DNA from: Streptomyces peucetius
GTDB lineage: Bacteria > Actinomycetota > Actinomycetes > Streptomycetales > Streptomycetaceae
Assembly: GCF_025854275.1 (NCBI RefSeq)
Contig: NZ_CP107567.1
Span: forward strand, 1,736,001 to 1,800,000
Length of the DNA: 64,000 nt
Direction of reading: 5' to 3'
Shown: piece by piece, positions 24,654 to 32,659 of the stretch
How positions within the stretch are numbered: position 1 is the first letter of the stretch
Layout: every line of letters begins with the position of its first letter
The notes under the pieces: generated by a model
The model's input: the letters and a program-made list of their open reading frames with translations, nothing else
The model's database searches: none
What the model was told of the DNA's origin: nothing
Translations under genes and position numbers: made by a program

Positions 24654-25922
24654 GTGACCATCACCCCGCCCGCCCTGAGCGTCTTCGAGACCCTCGAGTC
24701 CGAGGTGCGCAGCTACTGCCGCGGCTGGCCCGCCGTCTTCGACCGCGCGCAGGGCAGCCACCTCCACGACGAGGACGGCCACACCTACCTCGACTTCTTC
24801 GCCGGCGCCGGATCGCTGAACTACGGGCACAACAACCCGGTGCTGAAACGCGCTCTGATCGACTACATCGAGCGTGACGGCATCACCCACGGCCTGGACA
24901 TGGCCACCACCGCGAAGCGCGCGTTCCTGGAGTCGTTCCAGAACGTGATCCTGCGGCCGCGCGACCTGCCCTACAAGGTCATGTTCCCCGGCCCGACGGG
25001 CACCAACGCCGTCGAGGCCGCGCTGAAGCTGGCCCGCAAGGTCAAGGGACGCGAGGCGATCGTCTCGTTCACCAACGCCTTCCACGGCATGTCGCTCGGC
25101 TCGCTCGCCGTCACCGGCAACGCCTTCAAGCGGGCCGGCGCAGGTATCCCGCTGGTACACGGCACGCCGATGCCGTTCGACAACTACTTCGACGGCCAGG
25201 TCCCCGACTTCCTGTGGTTCGAGCGGCTGCTCGAGGACCAGGGTTCCGGCCTCAACAAGCCGGCCGCCGTGATCGTCGAGACGGTCCAGGGCGAGGGCGG
25301 GATCAACGTCGCCCGCGCCGAGTGGCTGCGCGCGCTGCAGGACCTGTGCCACCGCCAGGACATGCTGCTGATCGTCGACGACATCCAGATGGGTTGCGGC
25401 CGCACCGGCGGCTTCTTCTCCTTCGAGGAGGCCGGCATCGTGCCGGACATCGTCACCGTCTCCAAGTCCATCAGCGGTTACGGGCTGCCCCTGGCGCTCA
25501 CGCTGTTCAAGCCGGAGCTGGACGTCTGGGAGCCGGGCGAGCACAACGGCACGTTCCGCGGCAACAACCCGGCTTTCGTGACGGCCGCCGCCGCGCTCAA
25601 CACCTACTGGGCCGACGGCCAGATGGAGAAGCAGACCGTCGCCCGCGGCGAGCAGGTCGAGCGCGCGCTGCTGGCCATCGTCGACGAGATGGGCGGCGAG
25701 GGCGTGAGCTTCCGCGGCCGCGGTCTGGTCTGGGGCATGGAGTTCGAGGACAAGCCGCGTGCGTCCGCCGTCTGCGCCCGCGCCTTCGAGCTCGGACTGC
25801 TGCTGGAGACCTCGGGACCGGAGAGCGAGGTCGTGAAGCTGCTGCCGCCGCTGACCATCTCCGCCGACGAGCTGGACGAGGGGCTGCGCATCCTGGCGCG
25901 CTGCGTCCGAGAGACCGCCTGA
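24654..25922 (+). CDS. ectB: diaminobutyrate-2-oxoglutarate transaminase
   Basis: 422-aa class III aminotransferase converting aspartate semialdehyde and glutamate to diaminobutyrate. [58 protein letters not shown] and the PLP lysine Lys271 in [15 protein letters not shown] are all in place. GTG start with GGAG upstream. A 91-bp gap separates it from ectA. Confidence 0.97.
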   Translation: MTITPPALSVFETLESEVRSYCRGWPAVFDRAQGSHLHDEDGHTYLDFFAGAGSLNYGHNNPVLKRALIDYIERDGITHGLDMATTAKRAFLESFQNVILRPRDLPYKVMFPGPTGTNAVEAALKLARKVKGREAIVSFTNAFHGMSLGSLAVTGNAFKRAGAGIPLVHGTPMPFDNYFDGQVPDFLWFERLLEDQGSGLNKPAAVIVETVQGEGGINVARAEWLRALQDLCHRQDMLLIVDDIQMGCGRTGGFFSFEEAGIVPDIVTVSKSISGYGLPLALTLFKPELDVWEPGEHNGTFRGNNPAFVTAAAALNTYWADGQMEKQTVARGEQVERALLAIVDEMGGEGVSFRGRGLVWGMEFEDKPRASAVCARAFELGLLLETSGPESEVVKLLPPLTISADELDEGLRILARCVRETA

Positions 25923-25952
25923 CCACCTGCGACCGAGAGGTAAAGAACCACC

Positions 25953-26351
25953 GTGATCGTCCGATCGTTCAAGGACATCGAGAACACCGAGCGCCATGTG
26001 AAGTCCGCTTCCGGCACCTGGGAGAGCAAGCGCATCGTGCTCGCCAAGGAGAAGGTCGGCTTCTCGCTCCACGAGACCGTGCTGTACGCGGGTACGGAGA
26101 CGTCGATGTGGTACGCGAACCACATCGAGGCCGTGCTCTGCGTCGAGGGCGAGGCCGAACTTACCAACGACGAGACGGGCGAGACCCACTGGATCGAACC
26201 CGGCACGATGTATCTGCTGGACGGGCACGAGAAGCACACAATGCGCCCCAAGACCGACTTCCGTTGCGTCTGCGTCTTCAATCCGCCCGTCACAGGACGG
26301 GAGGACCATGACGAAAACGGCGTCTACCCGCTGCTGACCGAGGAGGGCTGA
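25953..26351 (+). CDS. ectC: L-ectoine synthase
   Basis: 132-aa cupin that cyclises N4-acetyl-diaminobutyrate to ectoine. [20 protein letters not shown] at the start, [35 protein letters not shown] and [20 protein letters not shown] are canonical. GTG start with GAGAGG upstream. Only 3 bp separate its stop from ectD. Confidence 0.97.
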   Translation: MIVRSFKDIENTERHVKSASGTWESKRIVLAKEKVGFSLHETVLYAGTETSMWYANHIEAVLCVEGEAELTNDETGETHWIEPGTMYLLDGHEKHTMRPKTDFRCVCVFNPPVTGREDHDENGVYPLLTEEG

Positions 26352-26354
26352 GGA

Positions 26355-27251
26355 ATGACCACCGCACCTGCACGCACCGACCTGTACCCGACGCGTGGCG
26401 CCAGTGAGGTGCTGACCCCGCGCAAGGACCCGGTCGTCTGGTCGGCACCGGGAGCCCCCGGTCCGATCGCCACCTCCGACCTCATGGGCTTCGAGCGGGA
26501 CGGCTTCCTCACCGTCGACCAGCTGATCGGGGACGACGAGGTCGCTCTCTACCGCTCCGAGCTGGAGCGGCTGATCAGCGACCCGAAGGTGCGCGCCGAC
26601 GAGCGCTCGATCATCGAGCCGAAGTCCCAGGACGTGCGGTCGGTCTTCGAGGTCCACAGGATCAGCGAGGTCTTCGCCTCGCTGGTGCGCGACGAGCGTG
26701 TGGTGGGCAGGGCCCGGCAGATCCTCGGTTCCGACGTGTACGTCCACCAGTCCCGGATCAATGTGAAGCCGGGCTTCGGCGCCTCGGGCTTCTACTGGCA
26801 CTCGGACTTCGAGACGTGGCACGCGGAGGACGGCCTGCCGAACATGCGGACCGTCTCCGTCTCGATCGCGCTGACCGAGAACTTCGACACCAACGGCGGT
26901 CTGATGATCATGCCGGGGTCGCACAAGACGTTCCTGGGCTGCGCGGGCGAGACGCCGAAGGACAACTACAAGAAGTCGCTGCAGATGCAGGACGCCGGCA
27001 CGCCGTCCGACGAGGCGCTGACGCGCTTCGCCGACGACCACGGCATCCGCCTCTTCACCGGCAGGGCCGGTTCGGCGACCTGGTTCGACTGCAACTGCAT
27101 GCACGGTTCGGGTGACAACATCACGCCGTACCCGCGCAGCAACGTCTTCATCGTCTTCAACAGCGTGGAGAACGCCGCCGTCGAGCCCTTCGCGGCGCCG
27201 GTGCCGCGGCCCGACTTCATCGGGGCACGGGACTTCACACCCGTGCGGTAG
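26355..27251 (+). CDS. ectD: ectoine 5-hydroxylase
   Basis: 298-aa Fe(II)/2-oxoglutarate dioxygenase producing 5-hydroxyectoine, a protectant against heat and desiccation. Iron ligands read as His149 and Asp151 (FYWHSDFETWH) and His250 (MHGSGDNITPYPRSN); the arginine after the third ligand binds 2-oxoglutarate. VSIALTENFDTNGGLMIMPG is the ectoine-binding strand region. Translation is coupled closely to ectC, with GAGG upstream. Confidence 0.97.
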   Translation: MTTAPARTDLYPTRGASEVLTPRKDPVVWSAPGAPGPIATSDLMGFERDGFLTVDQLIGDDEVALYRSELERLISDPKVRADERSIIEPKSQDVRSVFEVHRISEVFASLVRDERVVGRARQILGSDVYVHQSRINVKPGFGASGFYWHSDFETWHAEDGLPNMRTVSVSIALTENFDTNGGLMIMPGSHKTFLGCAGETPKDNYKKSLQMQDAGTPSDEALTRFADDHGIRLFTGRAGSATWFDCNCMHGSGDNITPYPRSNVFIVFNSVENAAVEPFAAPVPRPDFIGARDFTPVR

Positions 27252-27276
27252 CAGGGGCGGCACGTCCCGATTCCTC

Positions 27277-27320
27277 ACGCGCAAGGGCCGGTCTCCTCGG
27301 GGAGACCGGCCCTTGCGCGT
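27277..27320. terminator. perfect 20-bp terminator of the ectoine operon
   Basis: A 20-bp stem (27277-27296 with 27301-27320, no mismatch) and a TCGG tetraloop lie 25 bp after ectD and 22 bp before the convergent alkene-reductase stop. The structure can work in both directions. Confidence 0.9.
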
Positions 27321-27342
27321 GGCTGTGCGCGGCGCGCCGCTG

Positions 27343-28450
27343 TCAGCCGGTGAGGGCCGGGTAGTCGATGAAGCCCTCGTCGCCGCCGCCGAAGAGCGAC
27401 GCCGGGTCCGGGGTGTTGAAGGGGCCGCCCGCCCGCAGCCGGGCGGGCAGGTCCGAGTTGGCGATGAACAGTGCGCCGTACGAGATCACGTCGGCGACGC
27501 CGTCCTCGACGAGGGTCAGCGCCTCGGGGCCGGTCGGACCGTCGGGGCGCCGCGTTGAGGACGATCGTCCCGGAGAACAGCTTGCGCAGCGCCTGGGTGA
27601 GCTCGCGCAGCTCGGGGGCCGCCTCGAGGATGTGCAGATAGCCGAGGCCGAGCGGCTCCAGCCGCTGGACGAGCGCGGTGTAGGCGGCCTCCGGCTCGTC
27701 GATGTCGTTGTACGGGTTGCCGGGCGAGATCCGCAGGGCGGTGCGCTCGGCTCCGATCGCTGCGGCGACCGCCTCGGTGACCTCTGCGGCGAAACGGATC
27801 CGGTTCTCGGCCGGTCCGCCCCACTCGTCGGTTCGGGTGTTGCTGTTGGGCGCGAGGAACTGGTGGATGAGGTAGCCGTTGGCGCCGTGCAGTTCGACGC
27901 CGTCGAAGCCCGCCGCGATCGCGTTACGGGCGGCGAACACGAAGTCCTGGACGGTCGCCCTGATCTCCTCGGGGCTCAGCTCCCGGGGCGTGACGAAGTC
28001 CTTGGGGCCCTCGTGCGTGTAGACCTGCCCCTTCGCGGCGACGGCGGACGCACCGACCGGGACGAGGCCGTCGGGCAGCAGGACCGGGTGACCGATCCGG
28101 CCGGCATGCATGAGCTGGGCGAAGATGGTGCCGCCTTCGGCGTGCACGGCGTCGGTGACCTTGCGCCAGGCAGCGACCTGCTCGTCGCTGTGGAGCCCCG
28201 GGGTGTCGGGATAGCCCTGACCGACGACGGAGGGCTGGGTGCCCTCGGTGATGATCAGGCCGGCGGAGGTGCGCTGGCGGTAGTACTCCACGACGGAGGG
28301 CGTCGGCGTCAGACCGGCGCCGTGGGCACGGCTGCGGGTCATCGGTGCCATCGCGATGCGGTTGGGCAGGTGCTTGCCGACGAGCTGGATTGAGACCGGG
28401 GCCCGAGGGCCGGTCCGGGTCTGATCCGCCGGACCGGCCCCCGATGCCAT
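27343..28450 (-). pseudogene. alkene reductase (Old Yellow Enzyme family), frameshifted
   Basis: FMN-dependent OYE homologue. Good family sequence runs from LPNRIAMAPMTRSRA through LMHAGRIGHP, GFDGVELHGANGYLIHQFL and FSGTIVLNA. After that the frame breaks at a C run (27544-27547 on the + strand). One base too many (CCCC for CCC) shifts DGPTGPEALTLVEDG and the rest, ending FIDYPALTG, into the next frame. The N-terminus is also unusual: the ATG at 28450 lies before a perfect hairpin, and the standard LFxPxxLG opening is distorted (PVSIQLVGKH). Either a decaying gene or a sequence error. The product would be an NADPH-dependent ene-reductase. Confidence 0.75.
28407..28440 (-). terminator. 12-bp hairpin at the 5' end of the alkene reductase gene
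   Basis: Arms GGGCCGGTCCGG (28407-28418) and its exact complement (28429-28440) with a 10-nt loop lie 18 bp after the stop of the upstream PLP-enzyme gene. The placement fits that gene's terminator, yet it falls inside the only available start region of the reductase. Confidence 0.55.
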
Positions 28451-28458
28451 TGCCGGGG

Positions 28459-29520
28459 TCAGCCCACGAGTCGCTCCAGGATCCGGTCGACGTCGGCGGG
28501 CGAGTTGTAGAGGTGGAAGGCGACGCGCAGGTTGCCCGCCCGGCCGGAGACCAGGACCCCGGCCCGGCCCAGCTCGGGCGCACGGTCGCCGAGTCCGGGG
28601 ATCGCCACCGTCGCCGAGTCGCCGGGCACCGGCTCGTGGCCGTGCTCCCTGAGGGCGGCCCTGAACCGCGCGGCCAGCGCGGTGCCGTGGGCGTGCAGGG
28701 CCTCGATGCCGCATTCCTCCAGCAGCGCCAGCGACTGCTCCGCACCGTGGTACGGCAGGTAGGCCGGGGTCTCGTCGTACCGGCGGGCGGAACGGGCGAG
28801 TTCGGCGATCGGGCCGTACAGGGTGTCGTCCTGCCACGGCCGTTCGGCGGAGACGGTGCCGGCGTGGAGGGCAGGCAGCGACTCCTGCGCCTCCTCCGTC
28901 ACCGTCAGGAACGACACACCGCGCGGGCAGAGCAGGAACTTGTAGCCGGCCGTGACGGTGAAGTCCCAGTCCCCCGCGGCCAGGGGCAGCCAGCCCGCCG
29001 ACTGACTGGCGTCGAGGAGCGTACGGGCCCCGTGGGCCGCCGCGGCCGCCCGTACGGCCGCGAGGTCGGCGACCCGGCCGTCCGCGGACTGCACGGAGGA
29101 GAAGGCGACGAGCGCCGTGCCCGGGCGCACCGCCTCTGCGAGCTCGTCCAGCGGGACGTAGCGCCGCTTGAGGTCGTCGCGGACGGAGAACGGTGTGACG
29201 AGCGAGGTGAACTCGCCCTCCGGAGAGAGCACTTCCGCGCCCGGCGGGAGCGAGGCCGCGATCAGGCCCACATGCGTGGAGACCGAGCCGCCGACGGCCA
29301 CCCGGTCCTCGTCCACTCCGGCCAGGCGGGCGAAGGACCGCCGGGCGGCGGTCACCGCGGAGAAGTTCCCGGGGCCGCCGGCCCGGCCCTCGCCGAGCTC
29401 CTCGGCGAGGGCCGTGACGGCGCGGATCGACCGGCGGGGCAGCAGTCCGTAGACCGCGGTGTTCAGATACGTGGTGCGTGGCGCGAACTCGGCATCGATG
29501 AGCGGCTTCGAGATCTCCAT
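28459..29520 (-). CDS. class V aminotransferase-fold PLP enzyme
   Basis: 353 aa, NifS/kynureninase-like fold. YLNTAVYGLLPRRSIRAV opens the fold, VAVGGSVSTHVGLIAASLPP binds phosphate, TLLDASQSAGWLPL carries the PLP-ring aspartate, and the lysine lies in FTVTAGYKFLLCPRGVSFL. The C-terminal GRAGNLRVAFHLYNSPADVD closes the domain. May be a desulfurase-like or isopenicillin-epimerase-like enzyme; no substrate evidence. ATG at 29520 has AGGGTGG upstream, preferred over the upstream ATG at 29559. Confidence 0.82.
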   Translation of the reverse strand: MEISKPLIDAEFAPRTTYLNTAVYGLLPRRSIRAVTALAEELGEGRAGGPGNFSAVTAARRSFARLAGVDEDRVAVGGSVSTHVGLIAASLPPGAEVLSPEGEFTSLVTPFSVRDDLKRRYVPLDELAEAVRPGTALVAFSSVQSADGRVADLAAVRAAAAAHGARTLLDASQSAGWLPLAAGDWDFTVTAGYKFLLCPRGVSFLTVTEEAQESLPALHAGTVSAERPWQDDTLYGPIAELARSARRYDETPAYLPYHGAEQSLALLEECGIEALHAHGTALAARFRAALREHGHEPVPGDSATVAIPGLGDRAPELGRAGVLVSGRAGNLRVAFHLYNSPADVDRILERLVG

Positions 29521-29589
29521 GGCACCACCCTGCGGCCGGGTGGCCGGAGGGTCAATCACGCCTTGCTGGACGGAACCGTTCAGCTTCGC

Positions 29590-30324
29590 TTACGAGTTCA
29601 CCGTAGCCCCGGCGGCTGCGGCCGGGACCTCGCAGGCGCCGTCGGCGTCGCACGCCGCCGCGTCGCCGCCGCCGAGGGGAGTGATCGCGCGGCCCTGCCA
29701 CGCCTGCTCGAGCGCCTGCGTGAACAGCTCCGCGGGCTGCCCGCCGGAGACCCCGTACCGCCGGTCGATCACGAAGAACGGGACGCCGGTCGCGCCCAGC
29801 TCGGCGGCCTCCCGCTCATCGGCGCGCACGTCGTCGGCGTAGGCGGCCTCGTCGTCGAGGACCCGGCGCGCCTCCTGCTCGTCGAGCCCGGCCCGCACCG
29901 CGAGCGCGACCAGCACCTCGGGGTCGAAGACCGACGTCTCCTCGGCGAAGTTCGCCCGGTACAGGAGGGCGAGCAGCTCGTCCTGGAGGCCGTGGGCCTT
30001 GGCCAGGTGCAGCAGCCGGTGCATGTCGAAGGTGTTGCCGTGGTCGCGGCCCTCGCTGCGGTACTCCAGCCCCGCGGAGCGCGCGGTGGAGGCGACGTGC
30101 TCCTCCATCGCCTGCGCCTCCTCGCGGGTGCGGCCGTACTTCTTCGCGAGCATGTCGACGACCGGAACGGTGTCGCGCGTGGCGCGGTCCGGGTCAAGTT
30201 CGAAGGAGCGGTGCACGACCTCGATCTCGTCGCGGTGCGCGAAGGCCTTCAGGCCCTCCTCGAAACGGGCCTTGCCGATGTAGCACCAGGGACAGACGAT
30301 GTCGGACCAGATCTCGACGCGCAT
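29590..30324 (-). CDS. DsbA-family oxidoreductase, FrnE type
   Basis: 244 aa, cytoplasmic (no signal peptide). MRVEIWSDIVCPWCYIGKAR carries the thioredoxin-fold CPWC active site at 11-14. HRSFELDPD, the helical insertion, and the cis-proline segment ATGVPFFVIDRRYGVSGGQP are standard for FrnE/2-hydroxychromene-isomerase-like DsbA proteins. The C-terminus adds CDADGACEV, a second Cys pair also seen in redox-active FrnE proteins. Role: disulfide chemistry or polyketide-associated reaction; not resolvable. Divergent from the NTF2-like pseudogene; the 267-bp gap shows no gene. Confidence 0.88.
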   Translation of the reverse strand: MRVEIWSDIVCPWCYIGKARFEEGLKAFAHRDEIEVVHRSFELDPDRATRDTVPVVDMLAKKYGRTREEAQAMEEHVASTARSAGLEYRSEGRDHGNTFDMHRLLHLAKAHGLQDELLALLYRANFAEETSVFDPEVLVALAVRAGLDEQEARRVLDDEAAYADDVRADEREAAELGATGVPFFVIDRRYGVSGGQPAELFTQALEQAWQGRAITPLGGGDAAACDADGACEVPAAAAGATVNS

Positions 30325-30591
30325 GCTTCTTCATCACTCCAGGTCGTACGGGTGCGGGGCAGGCGCGGAGGCAGCCTCCGCCGAGGAGGGGAACGCCCAC
30401 GCCCGGCGGGTCATTCCCGGACCGCGGCGGTGTCCCGCCCGGCATGCCGGAGGGCCCGCGCCGCGGAGCGGCGGCCGGTCCCCCGCCCCTGGTGCGCACC
30501 CGCCCGGGAAAACCCGGCCGGCCGGTGGCCGCCGGGCCAGGTTCGACGGAGCAGCGGGAAGCCGCCGCGCATCGCACCCCGGGAGACGTTC

Positions 30592-31001
30592 ATGGCTGAG
30601 CATCCGCACATCGCAGTATTCCGGCGGGCCATGGAGGCCTTCTCGTCGGGTGACATGGACGCGCTGGCCGAGGTGTTCGACCCGGATGTGGTGTGGCGGC
30701 TCGGCGGACGGAGCCCGATGGCGGGCCGCCACCGGGCCGGGACGCCATGTTCGCGATGTTCGCGATGTTCGCGATGTTCGCGATGGACTTCGAGCTGTCG
30801 GGCGGCACGTACCGCCCACAGCTCCGTGACGTCCTCGCGAACGACGACCACACCGTCGCACTGCTGCACGCCACCGCCGAGCGGGCGGGCAAGCGGCTGG
30901 ACATGGACTGCGTCATCGACTTCCGCATCCGGAACGACAGGATCGTCGAGGGCTCGGAGTTCTGGGCCGAGCCCTCGGAGTACGACGAGTTCTGGTCGTA
31001 G
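30592..31001 (+). pseudogene. NTF2/SnoaL-like protein, frameshifted, with internal 9-bp repeats
   Basis: Frame 1 encodes MAEHPHIAVFRRAMEAFSSG then DMDALAEVFDPDVVWRLGGR. Past about 30735 the matching continuation is in another frame: GRDAMFAMFAMFAMFAM, then DFELSGGTYRPQLRDVLAND and ending EPSEYDEFWS. One G missing from a GGG run near 30734-30741 would explain it. Restored, the protein would be about 136 aa, a normal NTF2-like size. Four copies of ATGTTCGCG follow the break. GGGAGA precedes the ATG. Whether this is a real lesion or a read error is open. Confidence 0.75.
30747..30782 (+). repeat. (ATGTTCGCG)4 tandem repeat
   Basis: Four exact 9-bp units in the coding sequence of the NTF2-like gene, each adding Met-Phe-Ala in the downstream frame, directly after the frameshift. 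Nine-base units change length without changing frame. Confidence 0.9.
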
Positions 31002-31009
31002 GCACCCGC

Positions 31010-31483
31010 CTACGCGGCGGGCGGGACCACGAAGCGGAGGTTCAGGTGGTTGCCGGTGTGCGGTTCTTCGGGGTCCGGGTACCAGCCGTGGTGGGTGTAG
31101 AAGGCCTGTGCGCGCGTGTTCTTCTCGAAGACCTCCAGGCGGGCGTGGGTCACCCCCGCCCGCTGCCAGGCCAGGACGACCGCCGTGTGCAGTTCGCTCC
31201 CGACACCGGAGCGCCAGTGCGCGGGGGCGACATGGAGCTGCGTCAGGGTCATGGCGCCCTCCCGCTCGCCGAAGGCGGCCACGCCGGCGACTGCCCCGTC
31301 GCGTATCGCGCACAGCACCGCGCCGCGGCCGATCGCCTTCTCCCAGCCGGACCGGGTGCGGGCGTGCTCGGCCGGGCTGTCGAAGGCGTCGTCGGGGATG
31401 TGGCCCCGGTAGTACGTGGCGCGGGCCTCCGCGTGGAGGGCGGCGACGGCGTCGAGGTCGGCGGCGGTGGCGGTTCTGATCAT
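31010..31483 (-). CDS. GNAT family N-acetyltransferase
   Basis: 157 aa. IRTATAADLDAVAALHAEAR at the start, the acetyl-CoA signature LTQLHVAPAHWRSGVGSEL and NTRAQAFYTHHGWYPDPEEP near the end. The acceptor is unknown. The ATG at 31483 has no clear SD; an in-frame GTG at 31501 is possible. Convergent with the NTF2-like pseudogene (8 bp apart) and divergent from the second NTF2-like gene. Confidence 0.83.
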   Translation of the reverse strand: MIRTATAADLDAVAALHAEARATYYRGHIPDDAFDSPAEHARTRSGWEKAIGRGAVLCAIRDGAVAGVAAFGEREGAMTLTQLHVAPAHWRSGVGSELHTAVVLAWQRAGVTHARLEVFEKNTRAQAFYTHHGWYPDPEEPHTGNHLNLRFVVPPAA

Positions 31484-31577
31484 GCGGGAGGAGACGCGCA
31501 CCGGGCGGTGGCGGTTCCGGCGGGCGGCGCCGACCGCCCTTGACCTCAAGCGCGGTTGAGGGTGAACGCTCGTCGGC

Positions 31578-32012
31578 ATGACCACACAGACGGATCACAC
31601 CGAGATCGCCCTGCTCGTCAGCCGGTTCTTCCGTGCCCTGGACGAGCGGAAGTTCGCGCCCGGCTGGGCCGACGGCTACGTCACCGACGACGTGCGCATG
31701 GTCGCGCCGGTCGGCGTGTACGAGGGCCCGGCGGCCGTGCGGGGCACCGAGGAGGCCATCGGGCGGTTCGCCCGTACGCAGCACATGTCCTCCGACCTCC
31801 TGACCGACATCGACGAGGCGTCGGGCACGGCCCACGCCTCGTGGAACGCGCTGATGGTGCATGTCCACCACGAGGACCCCGACCCGCTGTTCACCGTCGG
31901 CGGGCGCTACGACACGGAGCTGCGGCGCACCGACGAGGGCTGGCGGATCAGCCGGATGTCGGTCGAGGCCGTCTGGACGACGGGGCGTCCACCGGTCCTG
32001 CCGTCCGCCTGA
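31578..32012 (+). CDS. NTF2/SnoaL-like domain protein
   Basis: 144 aa. HTEIALLVSRFFRALDERKF, WADGYVTDDVRMVAPVGVYE and RYDTELRRTDEGWRISRMSV define the cone-shaped NTF2 fold with the usual two acidic/aromatic pocket lines. Related proteins are hydratases, cyclases or ligand-binding; here no catalytic residue can be assigned. It is not obviously a recent copy of the pseudogene at 30592. Confidence 0.8.
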   Translation: MTTQTDHTEIALLVSRFFRALDERKFAPGWADGYVTDDVRMVAPVGVYEGPAAVRGTEEAIGRFARTQHMSSDLLTDIDEASGTAHASWNALMVHVHHEDPDPLFTVGGRYDTELRRTDEGWRISRMSVEAVWTTGRPPVLPSA

Positions 32013-32045
32013 GCCGGCGCCCGGCCGGGGCCGCCGGTGGTGGCG

Positions 32046-32654
32046 TCAGGAGCCGTCGCGCAGACCCTCCGGCCAGTTGTCGCGGTACTCGATCCGGTCG
32101 AAGGAGACCACGCAGCCCTCGCCGACCGGGGACTGGGCCATGAAGCCGACGAGTGCCGCGCCGGCCCGGTCCTCGTCGCCGAGCGTGAAGATGCGGACGA
32201 AGGTCCAGTGCTCGCCGTCGGTGGACGCGTGGAACGCGAACGCCTTCCCCGTGCGGCTGATGCGCAGCCAGACGCTGTCGCCGTCCACCGTGAAGGAGTT
32301 GGCGTCGTCGGAGTGGCCGCGGGTGACGACCGTGCACACCGTGGGCCGGTCCGGGGAGAGCTCCAGGCAGAGCTTGGCCCACTCCTGCTCGGTGACGTGC
32401 AGGTACAGCACGCCCGCGTCGAAGGCGGCGGCGAAGCCGACCTTCACGCGGGCGATCAGCTGGAAGTCACCCTCCGGGGCGCCGAGCAGACGGGGCGCGT
32501 CGGAGGCCGGTTCGAGGGCGTGGCCCGTCGGCGGGACGAAACGGTCCTGGCGCGGGCCCGCCCAGGCGGTCAGCACACCGTCCTCGTAGGACCAGTCGGC
32601 CTCGGGACCGTACGCCCGCAGGGGGAAGGGGAGGTCGGGCAGCTTCAATTCCAT
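32046..32654 (-). CDS. DUF1349 (concanavalin-like) protein
   Basis: 202 aa. A beta-sandwich protein with DFQLIARVKVGFAAAFDAGV, LYLHVTEQEWAKLCLELSPD, VTRGHSDDANSFTVDGDSVW and STDGEHWTFVRIFTLG, the line-up of the DUF1349/YesU-like family with probable carbohydrate binding. Five bp downstream of the aldehyde dehydrogenase gene on the same strand, so cotranscribed. A sugar-linked role fits the uronate genes nearby but is inferred. Confidence 0.8.
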   Translation of the reverse strand: MELKLPDLPFPLRAYGPEADWSYEDGVLTAWAGPRQDRFVPPTGHALEPASDAPRLLGAPEGDFQLIARVKVGFAAAFDAGVLYLHVTEQEWAKLCLELSPDRPTVCTVVTRGHSDDANSFTVDGDSVWLRISRTGKAFAFHASTDGEHWTFVRIFTLGDEDRAGAALVGFMAQSPVGEGCVVSFDRIEYRDNWPEGLRDGS

Positions 32655-32659
32655 GCGGG

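Noticed and set aside
24471..27284. 937-codon open frame antisense to the ectoine operon
   Set aside because: It spans four genes with clear ectoine-family motifs on the other strand; composition is typical of antisense of high-GC genes.
28345..31479. Very long rightward open frame over three leftward genes
   Set aside because: Only the part from 30592 (start of the NTF2-like gene) is real coding; the rest is antisense.
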